DNA of 6,349 bases. It comes from Spirochaetales bacterium. GTDB taxonomy: Bacteria; Spirochaetota; Spirochaetia; SZUA-6; DRHE01. The stretch covers positions 1 through 6,349 of the forward strand of contig JAFGQJ010000109.1 in assembly GCA_016935715.1 (NCBI GenBank), read 5' to 3'. The notes under the pieces are model-generated. The model had not been told where the DNA came from and did no database searches. It was given only the letters and a program-made list of their open reading frames with translations. Numbering within the stretch: the stretch's first letter is position 1; every line of letters starts with the position of its first letter. Positions 5,941-6,349 of this stretch are shown here, in pieces. The position numbers and the translations under genes are program-made.

Positions 5941-6349
5941 CTTTCCGAGCTCGATCCCAACTTCTGGACGACCCTGAGCAGAGCCTCCTCATCGCCCACG
6001 TTTCCCGGAAATACGACGTAGGGGACTGCCTGCCAACGCGCCTGCGGACCAAGCTTCCACACCGGAACCCCCTCGATGATCTGTCCCAGGACCATCGCTC
6101 GGTGCTTCTACCTCAGCCGGATAGTGGCCGCGAAGGGTGAGGTCGCTGCGGGAACAGACCGCCAGCGAGGAATTGGTCTTTTGGGCCGCTGATCGGAGAT
6201 TCCTGCCTATCTGGTATCCAAGGCGAGCCGCCGACTCGGAGCTCAACGCTCTGGAGTTGGTCGAGAGGTAGAATACGGGCTCCTCTGTTCGCAGGGCATC
6301 GACCAGCAGCTCCTCATCCCAGCCCAGGTACACCGGGACACCGTGAACC
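5925..6349 (-). pseudogene. Four-carbon acid sugar kinase (DUF1537) remnant with large internal deletion and frameshift
   Basis: The gene enters from beyond the right edge. From 6349 down to about 6103 one frame encodes part of the N-terminal domain: VHGVPVYLGW, FYLSTNSRALSSESAA, then SRSDLTLRGHYPAEVEA. These match the VHGVPVL, TNSR and RSDSTLRGH-PxE landmarks of DUF1537 kinases (OtnK, DtnK, OiaK). From about 6107 to 5925 a different frame encodes the extreme C-terminus of the same family: RAMVLGQIIEGVPVWKLGP, then VVFPGNVGDEEALL, ending at a TGA at 5927-5925. Intact proteins carry well over 200 residues between these parts, including the rest of the substrate domain and most of the nucleotide-binding domain. 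All of that is missing. The first frame runs on to 5989 only as nonsense. The RSDSTLRG motif also carries Ser to Leu. The protein cannot be functional. Intact members phosphorylate 2- or 3-oxo acid sugars with ATP. Family identity rests on motifs recognised at both ends. Confidence 0.85.

Noticed and set aside
5989..6333. A 114-codon minus-strand ORF taken as a complete small protein
   Set aside because: Only its first part (to about 6103) is meaningful, as a kinase N-terminal fragment; the rest is out-of-frame sequence after the deletion junction, and true coding continues beyond the window edge.

Overview
The window holds an accessory carbohydrate or organic-acid catabolism locus from a bacterium of moderately high GC content. 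Ribosome binding sites are clear and purine-rich, genes are tightly packed, and there are several 4-bp start/stop overlaps. The species cannot be named from the sequence. A beta-keto acid cleavage enzyme, TIM-barrel sugar isomerases and a uroporphyrinogen-decarboxylase-like protein together would suit a free-living, possibly anaerobic, bacterium degrading sugar- or plant-derived compounds, but that is inference. No RNA gene, CRISPR array, insertion sequence, transporter or regulator is visible.

Layout. Positions 60-3889 on the plus strand form one four-gene cluster: a BKACE/DUF849 enzyme (60-878), a xylose-isomerase-like TIM-barrel protein (897-1859), a URO-D superfamily protein (preferred start 1898, end 3028) and a second, more distant TIM-barrel isomerase/epimerase (3041-3889). 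Facing it on the minus strand are an extended SDR NAD-dependent epimerase/dehydrogenase (4847-5824) and a TIM-barrel isomerase (3894-4850) joined by an ATGA overlap. The 3894-4850 protein is a clear paralog of the 897-1859 protein. The two clusters converge with only 4 bp between their stop codons.

At the right edge, 5925-6349 on the minus strand is the wreck of a four-carbon acid sugar kinase gene (DUF1537/OtnK-OiaK type). Its N-terminal domain is fused out of frame to the last part of its C-terminal nucleotide-binding domain, and most of the middle is gone. This is the most striking observation in the window. It suggests that the minus-strand operon once belonged to an acid-sugar pathway (oxidation, isomerisation, phosphorylation) that has lost its kinase, while the dehydrogenase and isomerase remain intact behind a possible promoter of their own.

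Working model (inference): the dehydrogenase and isomerases turn a sugar or sugar acid into a beta-keto acid. The BKACE enzyme then cleaves it with acetyl-CoA to give acetoacetate and a shorter acyl-CoA, instead of the phosphorylation route the kinase would have served. The role of the URO-D-like protein here is unknown.
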